The notes under the pieces: model-generated
The model's database searches: none
Seen by the model: only the letters and a program-made list of their open reading frames with translations
What the model was told of the DNA's origin: nothing
Origin: a virus
DNA length: 32,054 bases
Reading direction: 5' to 3' (one strand)
IMG/VR virus record: IMGVR_UViG_3300042898_000203
Location: 1-32,054 of that record
Part shown: positions 1 through 7,774 of the stretch, one piece after another
Position numbering within the stretch: position 1 is the stretch's first letter
How the letters are laid out: every line of letters begins with the position of its first letter
Translations under genes and position numbers: made by a program

Positions 1-1
1 T

Positions 2-166
2 ACTAAGCAGTTCCACGAAACTCTTTCTGGTTGGCAGTTGTATCTGGATCAGAATCTTACTCACAACGAGTATCTTCAGTATAGTCTGACAGAGCAGGTT
101 GAGTTTCCTGCTATCGATCTGACCGAAGTTGATGCTACTGAGGAACTAAAACAGATTGTTGGATGA
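2..166 (+). CDS. 3' end of an unrecognised phage gene (partial)
   Basis: An open frame enters from the left edge and ends at the TGA at 164-166. The stop overlaps the ATG of the next gene in an ATGA junction, which is typical of translationally coupled genes in this phage. Only the last 54 residues are visible. They are acidic and rich in Leu, Gln and Glu, with no motif I recognise. Coupling to a glycosyltransferase suggests a role in glycan or surface modification, but that is only a neighbourhood argument. Confidence 0.6.
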   Translation, partial: TKQFHETLSGWQLYLDQNLTHNEYLQYSLTEQVEFPAIDLTEVDATEELKQIVG

Positions 167-864
167 ACAAATTTACAATAATCCATACCTACTATAACGA
201 CCGAACACTTCTCGAGACTCAAATCGAGAGGTGGAAGGTGTATAACACCCCGATCAAGATTATCCTAATCGACGATGGATCCCAAGAGGTTCCCGCCGAG
301 GAAGTCTTTCGGGGTGTTACATTTTCAGACAACATAGATCTTTCAGTATATAAAGTCACCAAGGATATTGGGTTCAATAGTCATGGTTGCCGCAATCTTG
401 GTGCTATGCTTGCCGATACTGAGTGGTTGTTGTTCTTGGACATCGATTACACACTTCAACCCTCCGAACTGCACAGATTACAAAAAGAAGAACTTGATCC
501 TCTGAAATTGTATGAGATTAATGCTCGCTACAAAGGTCGCGGCGATCCCTATGTTGCACTCAATCAGTTTGTTATCTCAAAGAAACTGTTTGTGGAATCT
601 GAGGGGTATGATGAATCGTGGGTTCCATTCCATTATGGTGATCGAGAATTCCTGGGCAGACTTGCTGATATAAGCGAAAAAGTAAATCTTGAGTGGGTAA
701 ATCTAACTTGTCGTCGTGGTGGTAGAAAAGGAATCATTGATGATACTGCTATCATTCCAGTATATGATGACGAGAAAATGGTATTCTATACCAGAAAATT
801 TGATCCAGATACAATAGAAAGAGTTCCATCTCGTATAAACTTCCCTTGGAAAAAAGTGTTTTAA
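163..864 (+). CDS. Family 2 (GT-A fold) glycosyltransferase
   Basis: The 233-residue product looks like a short GT2-type glycosyltransferase, which would transfer a sugar from a nucleotide-sugar donor. The N-terminus (FTIIHTYYNDRTLL) is the usual first strand of the GT-A Rossmann-like fold. IILIDDGSQ at residues 34-42 is the IDDGS signature that binds the nucleotide. LLFLDIDY near residues 90-97 is the metal-binding DxD-type motif. The protein has no membrane segment and is shorter than bacterial GT2 enzymes, so it may be a catalytic core only. The ATG overlaps the upstream stop and the TAA ends inside a possible late promoter. Likely roles are modification of phage or host surface glycans, or of phage DNA bases; the sequence does not decide between them. 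Confidence 0.8.
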   Translation: MNKFTIIHTYYNDRTLLETQIERWKVYNTPIKIILIDDGSQEVPAEEVFRGVTFSDNIDLSVYKVTKDIGFNSHGCRNLGAMLADTEWLLFLDIDYTLQPSELHRLQKEELDPLKLYEINARYKGRGDPYVALNQFVISKKLFVESEGYDESWVPFHYGDREFLGRLADISEKVNLEWVNLTCRRGGRKGIIDDTAIIPVYDDEKMVFYTRKFDPDTIERVPSRINFPWKKVF

Positions 865-870
865 TAAATA
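863..870 (+). promoter_or_regulatory. Possible late promoter (AATAAATA)
   Basis: This octamer differs from the T4 late box TATAAATA only at the first base and overlaps the stop codon of the glycosyltransferase. T4-type phages of aquatic bacteria tolerate any base at that position (NATAAATA). A start about 6 bases downstream would lie just before the structured interval 882-970. It could also be chance, because TAA stops in AT-rich context generate this string. Confidence 0.4.
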
Positions 871-875
871 CTAAT

Positions 876-970
876 GGTGATTGCCTACCGATTACCAACG
901 GTGTACCCGTAGTAAACACATTCTCTTAGCGAGAAAACATAGTAAAAGTCGGAGTAACGTAGGCATTTTT
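876..970 (+). ncRNA. Candidate small structured RNA or long-loop terminator
   Basis: This interval carries no convincing gene; the open frame crossing it belongs to the next gene, whose real start is at 1007. The 7-base segment at 882-888 (TGCCTAC) is the exact complement of 959-965 (GTAGGCA) and would close a domain of about 84 nt. Inside, TTCTC at 921-925 pairs with GAGAA at 931-935, and TTAC at 892-895 can extend the outer stem with GTAA at 954-957. The closing stem is followed directly by five T (966-970). A promoter-like box at 863-870 lies upstream. It does not fit the tRNA shape, since no T arm can be formed. Confidence 0.45.
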
Positions 971-972
971 AT

Positions 973-980
973 TATAAATA
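973..980 (+). promoter_or_regulatory. T4-type late promoter TATAAATA
   Basis: An exact match to the T4 late consensus recognised by a gp55-type sigma factor with the gp45 clamp. It lies 26 bases before the ATG at 1007, immediately after the T-run of the structured interval, and should drive the two head-targeted enzyme genes late in infection. Confidence 0.85.
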
Positions 981-1006
981 GAGAGATACTATTGAACGGG
1001 AATCCC

Positions 1007-1969
1007 ATGTTATCATTTACTCAATATCTCTCTGAAGCATCTATTAGGCAGGGTTTACCGCACCTGCATTCATCACCCACACCTGCAGGTGGTCAAACTC
1101 CCTCATTGTCTACGGATGAGTTCGAGAAAACCACTAAGGGTGGTAAAGTCCATATCCATCATGTAACTGAAAAGACCGATGGTCAAACGTTTAAGTTTGG
1201 GCACGATGAACAGGGATTCTACACTCAGCACTCAGGTTCTGGTAGCGATCGAATCAGAACTGGTGCAGGACATATTGAACGAGCAAAACGTAGAGCATCT
1301 GAGACTGGTAAGGAATATGATCCTACTGGTCCAACAGCAATGTCTAAGTTCCATGATGCTCTTCACTCAAACAGTGCACTACAAAATCATCTAGCGAAAC
1401 ATTACGAGAAGCACGGCGAAGTTGCTGTCAGCGGTGAAGCATTTAATCGCTCGCTCGCTCGTCCTGGAGACAAGAAAGATGAAGTGAAATTTGTTCACAC
1501 TTCCTATTCAACAAAGGGATTGGGTAAACAAGGTGCATTTATTATTCACTCTAGGATGCCAACGAATCAGCAACACGATCCTGAACACTTTAAGAACAAT
1601 TTGTCAGATGATAATATTAAATTCGATCATGATATTATTAAGCACACGCCATCACATGTCGATGTTAAAGATGAAGTAGCAGATTTTCATAAACTCGATC
1701 ATGGGTTGATTAATACCAGAACAGTTCCCAAGAACAAACAAGCAAAACTCGCCGAGATTGAAAAGTTTAATAACATCAAAAAGCGTGTCAGTGCTAAGGT
1801 TTCTACACACCTTGGAGAAAAGAAAATCAAGAACAAATTTGGATCTGGTACTGAGGGACTGGTTGTTCACCCATCAGACGCTAATCCAGAAGCGACTCGT
1901 TTCAAGGCAATCAATCCTAAATTCAAAGAAGCGAAGTCTTCATCTAATCTATCGTTTGGGAAAAAATAA
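1007..1969 (+). CDS. Ligase-like nucleotidyltransferase with capsid-targeting leader
   Basis: The start at 1007 is chosen because it gives the leader MLSFTQYLSEA, lies behind a late promoter, and GGGA at 998-1001 can serve as ribosome-binding site. An upstream in-frame start would run through the promoter. The leader matches the T4 capsid-targeting form (M-x-S/T-F/Y...LxE|A), cut by the gp21 protease after Glu10. The 320-residue body shows covalent nucleotidyltransferase (DNA/RNA ligase) motifs: K56-T-D-G as motif I (lysine that would carry AMP), E283-G-L-V-V-H as motif IV, and a lysine-rich FKAINPKF segment around 299-306 as motif V. His and Lys content is high. I infer an end-joining or nucleotidylating enzyme packaged into the head. 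It overlaps the next gene by one base (TAATG). Strict orthology to T4 Rnl or DNA ligase is not supported. Confidence 0.6.
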   Translation: MLSFTQYLSEASIRQGLPHLHSSPTPAGGQTPSLSTDEFEKTTKGGKVHIHHVTEKTDGQTFKFGHDEQGFYTQHSGSGSDRIRTGAGHIERAKRRASETGKEYDPTGPTAMSKFHDALHSNSALQNHLAKHYEKHGEVAVSGEAFNRSLARPGDKKDEVKFVHTSYSTKGLGKQGAFIIHSRMPTNQQHDPEHFKNNLSDDNIKFDHDIIKHTPSHVDVKDEVADFHKLDHGLINTRTVPKNKQAKLAEIEKFNNIKKRVSAKVSTHLGEKKIKNKFGSGTEGLVVHPSDANPEATRFKAINPKFKEAKSSSNLSFGKK

Positions 1970-3429
1970 TGAAAAGTTTTAAGTTCTTTCTAAACGAAGG
2001 TGGAAACATTAAAGTTGGTCCAAAGGGGCAAGAAACTTCTGCTGCTCCATTCCCAATTCAACATGATACCAGAGCAGCACGTAGAACAGATGTTCACACA
2101 GCGCTGAGTAAGATTCACGATGCGTTTCATAAAGAACATGGCGAGCATCTATTTGGTGCCGATAAAGAAAAACTAAAAACAGGTCATGTCTATTCAGGTT
2201 CTTCGCGTGATTTTATGGGAAACCATATTGACGACCACGAATTTGCCAGATATAAACCACATGTCGGCGATGTCGACGTTCAGGTCAGTCATGATCATAA
2301 AGACAAAATAGCATCAACTCTTGCAACAGGTAAAAAGTTTGGTAACTATACCGTCGCTGGAACTAAAAAGCACGGTAACGAAATCTCTGCAGTAATGCGC
2401 CACGAGAATGGTGAGCACCATCAATTTGATTTTGAGGGTGTTCATAATCCTGGATCTGAAACTGATAGGTTCCTTCATTCTTCTAGTTGGGAAGATACCA
2501 AAGCAGGTATTAAAGGTGTGCATCACAAGATGCTTATCAATGCAGCGGCAGGGTCAACGCATAAGTTTTCTATCTCACATGGTCTGCGTTCTAGATCAGA
2601 TGAAAATGATGTTGGTGTTCAGCATCCAGATGAGATATCGAAACAACTATTTGGTGCTACTGCAGACCACAAAAAGATTGATTCATTTAAGGGTGTGGCA
2701 GAATTAATCAAGAAGCATATTCCAAAGTCACAACACCAAGAAATATATGACAAATTTAAAGCAGGTGTTGCTACCAAGAAAGGTATGGACCACGGTTCTG
2801 CTCTTGAGCATCTGCGAACTCACCTTGGTGTTAGCGATCGTGCCAACGAGTCATACATTGAGGAAGAAGCAGAACAACATGCTCATGTAGCATTTATGGG
2901 TGCATCCCCTCATACACATATGGGTCATCATATTGATGTTGTTGGTGGAATGGGCGCTGGTAAGAAGCATGTTGGTTTGTCTGGTAAGTCAGATGTGTTT
3001 TCTGATAAAGAAAGAGAACATATTGCTAATAAACAGTCAAACGGTGCTGCTGAATTCAAGGTCGAAAAGTCTGCTGGTCAAACGGTAGGTCGTGCATTTC
3101 ATTCGTTGAGTGGTCCAAAGAAAGTATTACATCTTCACTTCGGACACGATCGTAAGGAAATGGCAGAGCGTTTAAAGAATTCGATTGAAACTGGAAAGAT
3201 TCCGGAACTGAATGGTGAGAAACCACATAGAGTAGAAATACACTACCCGAAAGATGAAAACCGTTCACACGGTATGTCAGGAACAAAGATGCGCAACGCA
3301 GCAGCATCGGGTGATGAAAAGACATACAAACACCACCTCGGTTCTAACTTCTCTGATGCAGAATCTAAAAGTATTATGGATCGATCAAGAGTTGGAATCC
3401 TCGCTGGTAAAGTCAAATTAAAAAGGTAA
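1969..3429 (+). CDS. Head-targeted fusion of two nucleotidyltransferase folds
   Basis: The 486-residue product starts with MKSFKFFLNEG, a second capsid-targeting leader with a LxE|G cleavage site after residue 10. The N-terminal half resembles a polymerase-beta-type nucleotidyltransferase: GSS at 77-79, the metal pair in G-D101-V-D103, and a third aspartate in QFDFEG (D154). The C-terminal half resembles the HxGH nucleotidylyltransferases common in T4-type phages: H-M-G-H near 315-318 and SGTKMR near 437-442, which stands where this superfamily has its ISSTxxR-type motif. The sequence between is His- and Lys-rich. Substrates are unknown; nucleotide transfer to RNA, protein or a small molecule are all possible. 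It is transcribed with the ligase-like gene, so the two probably act together or are packaged together. Confidence 0.6.
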   Translation: MKSFKFFLNEGGNIKVGPKGQETSAAPFPIQHDTRAARRTDVHTALSKIHDAFHKEHGEHLFGADKEKLKTGHVYSGSSRDFMGNHIDDHEFARYKPHVGDVDVQVSHDHKDKIASTLATGKKFGNYTVAGTKKHGNEISAVMRHENGEHHQFDFEGVHNPGSETDRFLHSSSWEDTKAGIKGVHHKMLINAAAGSTHKFSISHGLRSRSDENDVGVQHPDEISKQLFGATADHKKIDSFKGVAELIKKHIPKSQHQEIYDKFKAGVATKKGMDHGSALEHLRTHLGVSDRANESYIEEEAEQHAHVAFMGASPHTHMGHHIDVVGGMGAGKKHVGLSGKSDVFSDKEREHIANKQSNGAAEFKVEKSAGQTVGRAFHSLSGPKKVLHLHFGHDRKEMAERLKNSIETGKIPELNGEKPHRVEIHYPKDENRSHGMSGTKMRNAAASGDEKTYKHHLGSNFSDAESKSIMDRSRVGILAGKVKLKR

Positions 3430-3435
3430 TAACCC

Positions 3436-3687
3436 ATGGGCAAATTTCTAACATATCTTAAAGATATGATGTCAGAAAATGGCAATCCATCAACTAAGCG
3501 TATGATTGCTGTTGTTGCTACTATTCTTATTGCTATCGGTTTTATCGCGAATCTATTCTGGTCCTTCACAATTGAAGAGTTTATCTTCAACGGTGTAATG
3601 TATATTGTCATCGGTACTCTTGGTATTACTGGCGTAGAGAAGTTCGCTCCGAAGAAACCAACTAAGAAATCCGACGAAGAAGAATAA
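3436..3687 (+). CDS. Holin-like small membrane protein
   Basis: The 83-residue product has two hydrophobic helices (about 22-44 and 51-68), a charged N-terminus and a very acidic and lysine-rich tail (KKPTKKSDEEE). This is the layout of class II holins, which permeabilise the inner membrane to release endolysin. It sits 10 bases upstream of the spanin pair, which strengthens a lysis role. The start at 3436 follows the previous stop by 6 bases. The endolysin itself is 10 kb away beside another two-helix protein (13559-14014), so which of the two is the true holin is open. Confidence 0.6.
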   Translation: MGKFLTYLKDMMSENGNPSTKRMIAVVATILIAIGFIANLFWSFTIEEFIFNGVMYIVIGTLGITGVEKFAPKKPTKKSDEEE

Positions 3688-3697
3688 GGAATTAAAT

Positions 3698-4216
3698 ATG
3701 TTTGGTATGATCCCTCTCCCGTATAAATTATTAGCAGCAGCAGCACTCATTCTTGGAGTGTTTGTATATGGATATATGAAGGGATCTGCATATGCCGAAG
3801 CAGAACTTCAAAGATTCGCTGCAAAAAAGAGTGAACAGATTGCTGTCCTCGAAAAGAAAAATGCCGAAATCTCTGGTAAAGTTATTACCGAGTATGTTGA
3901 TAGAACTAATATAATCAAGGAAAAAGAATATGTATACCGCGATATCGCTACGAACGTTGTCCCTGCTCAGTTTGAGTTGTCTAATGGTTGGGTGTTCCTC
4001 CACGACACTAGTGCCACATCCAGTGATGCCGACCCCACCAGAAGTTCTGATGCGAGCCCCTCAGGAATTAAAGACAATGAAGCCCTCCTCACCATCTTCA
4101 ACAACTACTCCAGATGCGAGCAAAACGCCCAGCAACTGATCTCGCTACAAAAGTGGATTTCTGACAACAAGACAGCAATCGATGAGATGGCAAAGAAAGA
4201 GAAGAAAAAGAAGTAA
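3698..4216 (+). CDS. Rz: Rz-type i-spanin
   Basis: The 172-residue product has one N-terminal transmembrane helix (about 9-28), then a long charged coiled coil (about 34-75) and a Lys-rich C-terminus. That is the topology of Rz: anchored in the inner membrane with the rest in the periplasm. Rz pairs with the outer-membrane lipoprotein Rz1 to fuse the two membranes as the last step of lysis in Gram-negative hosts. The ribosome-binding site is AAGGA before the ATG. Rz1 is nested entirely inside this gene in another frame, which confirms the assignment. The stop overlaps the next ATG by one base. Confidence 0.8.
   Translation: MFGMIPLPYKLLAAAALILGVFVYGYMKGSAYAEAELQRFAAKKSEQIAVLEKKNAEISGKVITEYVDRTNIIKEKEYVYRDIATNVVPAQFELSNGWVFLHDTSATSSDADPTRSSDASPSGIKDNEALLTIFNNYSRCEQNAQQLISLQKWISDNKTAIDEMAKKEKKKK
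3930..4139 (+). CDS. Rz1: Rz1-type o-spanin lipoprotein, nested in Rz
   Basis: This 69-residue frame lies wholly within Rz, one frame over, with its own AAGGA at 3917-3921 eight bases before the ATG. The product has a signal peptide ending in the lipobox LMVGC, so Cys22 would be lipidated after signal peptidase II cleavage and the mature protein sent to the outer membrane. The 48-residue mature part is proline-rich (PHPVMPTPPEVLMRAP), and the P-x-PP-x-x-LM core is typical of Rz1. The embedded arrangement is the one seen in lambda. Confidence 0.85.
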   Translation: MYTAISLRTLSLLSLSCLMVGCSSTTLVPHPVMPTPPEVLMRAPQELKTMKPSSPSSTTTPDASKTPSN

Positions 4217-5307
4217 TGGCGTATAATCTTTTCCCAACATCAGAGCAAGATATTGATTCGGCTCTGAAAGGTCCAAAGCACACCCAAGTGTATCGCGATA
4301 ATTGTAAAGCAGTATTTAATTTTCTGCGTAAAAAATATCCGAAGATCGATACTCCGATTAATATCGATCCCGCTGTACCTAAAATAAATGTCGTCCGTGC
4401 TATAAAAGGTTCTCTTACCGAGCAGCAAATCTTAACTCAGTCTGGAGTTAAGCAACCATTTAAAGTAAAATTTGGAGACGGTTCCTCTGGCAACAGAGGT
4501 GCTAAAAATCGCGGCAATGCTTTCGAAGATCAATTTACCCAAGCATTAACCGACTGGCGCAGTGATCCCGAGTCTGCTGGTATGGATAGAATGATCCTAG
4601 AAGCCATCCAAGGTCTAGATAAAACGTATGGTATTGGACAAGGTTCTGATTTCAAGGTTGATCCAGTTGGTGGCGATAATACCAAAAGACCGTTGTCATT
4701 TATTAGTGGAATTAAATTGACTAATACCAAAGGAGTTGGTAACGATATTGGTGCTGCAGTAACTGATATTACTGTGACGTGGGAAGATAAGAATGCCATT
4801 CCACGGACATTATTTCTCAGTTTGAAATTTGCGAGCACTGTTACGTTCTTTAATGTTGGCGTTCAAACTATTCTTACCAAGAAAGAAATTCAATCAGGTT
4901 CAATTACAAATAAAAATGGTCGGGCACTACTGGATTTATTTAAGATTGACCATCAAAAATTCTGCGATATCTTTAATGGGACTGGTAAGGGTGAAGTTGT
5001 GCCAGTAGTTTCTCCTAATTTACTTGGATTAAAGACTCTACTGGAATCTGGTATTGGGCATGGATACCACGTTATCCATAAATTTCCTGGGAAAATTAAA
5101 TCATATAAAGTCGATGAAATCTATATGCGATCTGCCGCAAATGCTATGTCACAAACTATCTATTATGGTGGTAAAACTGGTAAGGGTAAAAGAATTGATA
5201 TTGTAATTGACAGTCCTAAGTATGAATTCAAATTAAACATACGAGATTCGATGGGGAAAGAAGGGTTTCCAAGTCGTTTGATGTGCGATTTTAAATACAA
5301 GCAGTAA
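4216..5307 (+). CDS. Conserved-looking phage protein of unknown function, possible nuclease fold
   Basis: I do not recognise this 363-residue protein with certainty. It has no signal peptide or membrane helix and mixed charge. The segment RGNAFEDQF near 97-105, the acidic VTDITVTWEDK near 182-192 and LSLKFAS near 200-206 follow one another in the order E...D...(S/E)xK, loosely like the PD-(D/E)xK nuclease superfamily. That reading is weak. It is coupled to Rz by a TAATG overlap and ends just before a late promoter, so it closes the lysis-linked unit. It may be a virion-associated protein instead. Confidence 0.55.
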   Translation: MAYNLFPTSEQDIDSALKGPKHTQVYRDNCKAVFNFLRKKYPKIDTPINIDPAVPKINVVRAIKGSLTEQQILTQSGVKQPFKVKFGDGSSGNRGAKNRGNAFEDQFTQALTDWRSDPESAGMDRMILEAIQGLDKTYGIGQGSDFKVDPVGGDNTKRPLSFISGIKLTNTKGVGNDIGAAVTDITVTWEDKNAIPRTLFLSLKFASTVTFFNVGVQTILTKKEIQSGSITNKNGRALLDLFKIDHQKFCDIFNGTGKGEVVPVVSPNLLGLKTLLESGIGHGYHVIHKFPGKIKSYKVDEIYMRSAANAMSQTIYYGGKTGKGKRIDIVIDSPKYEFKLNIRDSMGKEGFPSRLMCDFKYKQ

Positions 5308-5311
5308 TTAT

Positions 5312-5319
5312 TATAAATA
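5312..5319 (+). promoter_or_regulatory. T4-type late promoter TATAAATA
   Basis: An exact late consensus in the short gap after the stop at 5307, 28 bases before the ATG at 5348. A GGAGAG ribosome-binding site lies between. It should drive the run of head genes that follows. Confidence 0.85.
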
Positions 5320-5347
5320 TAGGAAACGACTGGAGAGTAACCCAAAC

Positions 5348-7774
5348 ATGAAAAATGATTCACCACCATGGCAAGAAGATCCTAAAAACCCGACTCGTCG
5401 ATCAGGCGAGAAGCGTAAGGATAAGTATGGCAACGAAATCAAGAACGTTGCCAAGCACCTCGCACGCAAGGCGATGAATACGGTTAAGGAAGCAGTCTTT
5501 AAGAATTATCCTAGAGATGGATTCCCAGAAGAGGGTGACTATGGTTATCATGCAAATCCTGGTCTGAAACCACAAGAGAGTGATTCAGATAAAGATATGG
5601 ATGTTGCATACAAGAAAGCAACCGAGCAAGAAGCTCGCAAACCATTGAATGCCAAGATTGTTGAACATGACAATTGTGGCACTCCAGACTGCTGCCAGAC
5701 ATGCGACACCGCAGATCTTGGAGAAGCATCAGCATTCGGAGATGCACGTAGAGACTTGCGTCGCGATTCAAAGGGACTTGCTCCAACTAAACGCGATGAA
5801 GATGACAGCGAATCAAAAGAAGATCCAGATGAAGATAAAACTCCTCACTTGGTATCGCAACTTTACAAAGCAGTCAGCATCAATAAAGCAGTTAAATTTA
5901 AGGATGGTAAGTCGCATACCATCGCACCGCACCATGCTAAGAAGTTTATCAATCAGTATCGTTCGCTTAAACCTGCAGATAAAGAAGAACTACAGAGCAA
6001 GGCACATGCCTCTCATGCAGAGTTTAAGAAAGCAATCAGCGAAGAACTCGTTGAGGACAATGATATGCCGAAAGGATTGCAAGATAGATCGCCTCGTGGC
6101 AGTGCTAGAGGAGCAATGGGTCGTGCTATCGCGAGAAAAGAACGTAACCTTACCAGAGCTCGTATGGATAGAGCAAAGAAGGCAGGTGCTAAACTGAAGA
6201 TGGATCCAGATACTGGAACACCTGATCACTTCACCGCTGCTCAAAGACGCAAAAAAGGTTTACCTGAAGAAACTAAACTTGACACCAAAGGTAATATGAA
6301 AGAAGCAGCAGCATACCAACCTTCTGCTGCATACCAAGCTTCTCGCAACGCCAATCCTTATGCTAAACAACACCAAGATTCTATTGACAGACGCAACGCC
6401 AGCATCAAACGATCTCGGGATGCTGTTGCAGAAAGGCAACGCAAGAAAGCAGAGGAACTGCGCAGTGGCCTAAAGACCGTCAAAGAAGAAGCAGAACTCG
6501 AAGAAGCGCATGGCATGTGGAAGGTAGACTTCCCCAAGCAACATGCTGGTAAAGCAGTCGCTGCTGGTTCGGTTCACGTTAAGGCGCAGAACACTGCTCA
6601 TGCTCACAAGGTTGCTGCTAAGAGAGTCGGTGTTGATCACAAGATGTTCAAGTCAAAGGTTACCAAGTCATCTATTCTTCCTGAAGAACTCGGCAAGAGC
6701 AACGAATGGGGAACTGATGCTCTGCGTCAGAAGTATGCGGCAGCGACTCCTGGACAAGAAGGTCTTGCTGCGAAAAAGATTCCGACATTCGATGCTCGTT
6801 ACGATGATGTCCCGACACGATATATTGGCGGTATTCAGAAAGAAGAAACTCTGTCAGAAATTTCTGCAAGGGGTGTTATTGCTCGCCAAGATTTTAAAGC
6901 AAAATTGCAAAAGGTTCTTTCGGATCCAAAGGCAATCGCCAGAGCAAAGAAAACTATTGCTAAGAAAAAGGCAGCAGAAGCAGATGTCCCTAAGAATCTG
7001 GTTCACCAACTACACAAGTCTCAGTCGATTAATGCCAAGGTAAAGTTCTATGATGGTAAAGAGCATGAAATTGCTTCCAACCACCACGACAAGTTTATGA
7101 ACAAGTACCACGGTCTGAAGTCATCGATCGAAAAAGAATCGTTGGTAAACCGTGCTCATAAGTCGCATGAAGAATTTTTAAAAGCGATCCACGAAGAATG
7201 GGCTGACTTTAGTCAGGAAAAACCTAACACTGATTCTATCAATCCTGCTAACTATCCTACTCCTCCAATGCATAATGACATGTTGGATTATAACAGCGAT
7301 GATCGTCATGATGAATATGATATGGTCGCAATCGAAAATGATGTTACTTCTGAAATCGAAAATGCTGAGTGGGCAGATCTGGTTGACTATTATGATTACG
7401 AAGATCTAAACTACGAAGATTCTGATGAGGATATCGCTGAAGGTATTACTCCCCAAGGTCGTCTGAAGAAGCGTTTTAATATGATGCGAACAAAGGGTCG
7501 CCGTAATCTTGCAAGAAACATGGCACTAAAGCGTGTTGCAACTCCTGATCGTATTAAGTCAAGATCCGTTCGTGCTGCTCGTAACATGGTTTACAGCAGA
7601 GTGCTTCGTGGTCGCGATCGTTCTTCACTATCTGCTTCTGAGAAGACAAGATTAGAGGGAATGGTAAAGCGCATGGCACCGATGGTCGGTAGACTTTCGA
7701 TTCGCCTTCAACAAAAAGAGCGCATGATCGATCGCAAAAGAATCAACAATAGAAACAAAAGAAAGAAAAAGTAA
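5348..7774 (+). CDS. Large prohead core or internal head polyprotein
   Basis: This 808-residue, strongly charged and low-complexity product has the features of a T4-type internal head or scaffold-core precursor: no hydrophobic core, many Lys/Glu/Ala stretches, and several sites fitting the gp21 protease rule LxE|A (for example DLGE|ASAF near 125 and ELEE|AHGM near 384). Two diverged copies of a domain of about 70 residues lie near 165-236 and 548-618 (each with a VKFxDGK centre). A Cys cluster (CGTPDCCQTCD) lies near 110-120. The last 110 residues are extremely Arg/Lys-rich, suiting DNA contact. The gene follows a late promoter and overlaps the next start by one base. I infer processing into several packaged peptides. 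Confidence 0.6.
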   Translation: MKNDSPPWQEDPKNPTRRSGEKRKDKYGNEIKNVAKHLARKAMNTVKEAVFKNYPRDGFPEEGDYGYHANPGLKPQESDSDKDMDVAYKKATEQEARKPLNAKIVEHDNCGTPDCCQTCDTADLGEASAFGDARRDLRRDSKGLAPTKRDEDDSESKEDPDEDKTPHLVSQLYKAVSINKAVKFKDGKSHTIAPHHAKKFINQYRSLKPADKEELQSKAHASHAEFKKAISEELVEDNDMPKGLQDRSPRGSARGAMGRAIARKERNLTRARMDRAKKAGAKLKMDPDTGTPDHFTAAQRRKKGLPEETKLDTKGNMKEAAAYQPSAAYQASRNANPYAKQHQDSIDRRNASIKRSRDAVAERQRKKAEELRSGLKTVKEEAELEEAHGMWKVDFPKQHAGKAVAAGSVHVKAQNTAHAHKVAAKRVGVDHKMFKSKVTKSSILPEELGKSNEWGTDALRQKYAAATPGQEGLAAKKIPTFDARYDDVPTRYIGGIQKEETLSEISARGVIARQDFKAKLQKVLSDPKAIARAKKTIAKKKAAEADVPKNLVHQLHKSQSINAKVKFYDGKEHEIASNHHDKFMNKYHGLKSSIEKESLVNRAHKSHEEFLKAIHEEWADFSQEKPNTDSINPANYPTPPMHNDMLDYNSDDRHDEYDMVAIENDVTSEIENAEWADLVDYYDYEDLNYEDSDEDIAEGITPQGRLKKRFNMMRTKGRRNLARNMALKRVATPDRIKSRSVRAARNMVYSRVLRGRDRSSLSASEKTRLEGMVKRMAPMVGRLSIRLQQKERMIDRKRINNRNKRKKK
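5842..6055 (+). repeat. Internal protein-domain repeat, copy 1
   Basis: It encodes the first of two related segments in the 808-residue head protein. It has the order HLVSQLYKA, VKFKDGKSHTI, HHAKKF, Y-x-S/G-L-K, then a SHAEFKKAI end. The counterpart at 6988-7200 keeps the same order. The copies are similar at the protein level but well diverged in DNA, so the duplication is old. Confidence 0.75.
6988..7200 (+). repeat. Internal protein-domain repeat, copy 2
   Basis: The second copy of the domain at 5842-6055, with matching landmarks NLVHQLHKS, VKFYDGKEHEI, HHDKF, YHGLKS and SHEEFLKAI. About 310 codons of unrelated charged sequence separate the two copies. Confidence 0.75.

Noticed and set aside
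882-965. tRNA-like reading of the 84-nt structured interval
   Set aside because: A 7-bp acceptor-like stem is present, but no T arm with TTC, no D arm and no 7-base anticodon loop can be formed.
3243-3746. Open frame of 167 codons on the minus strand
   Set aside because: It lies opposite strong plus-strand genes, has no ribosome-binding site or motif and reads as low-complexity antisense. No minus-strand frame in the window shows family motifs.
5649-6197. Long alternative frame (182 codons) inside the 808-residue head protein
   Set aside because: It is an artefact of the Lys/Glu-rich codon bias in the real frame; the product has no motif and no proper start context.
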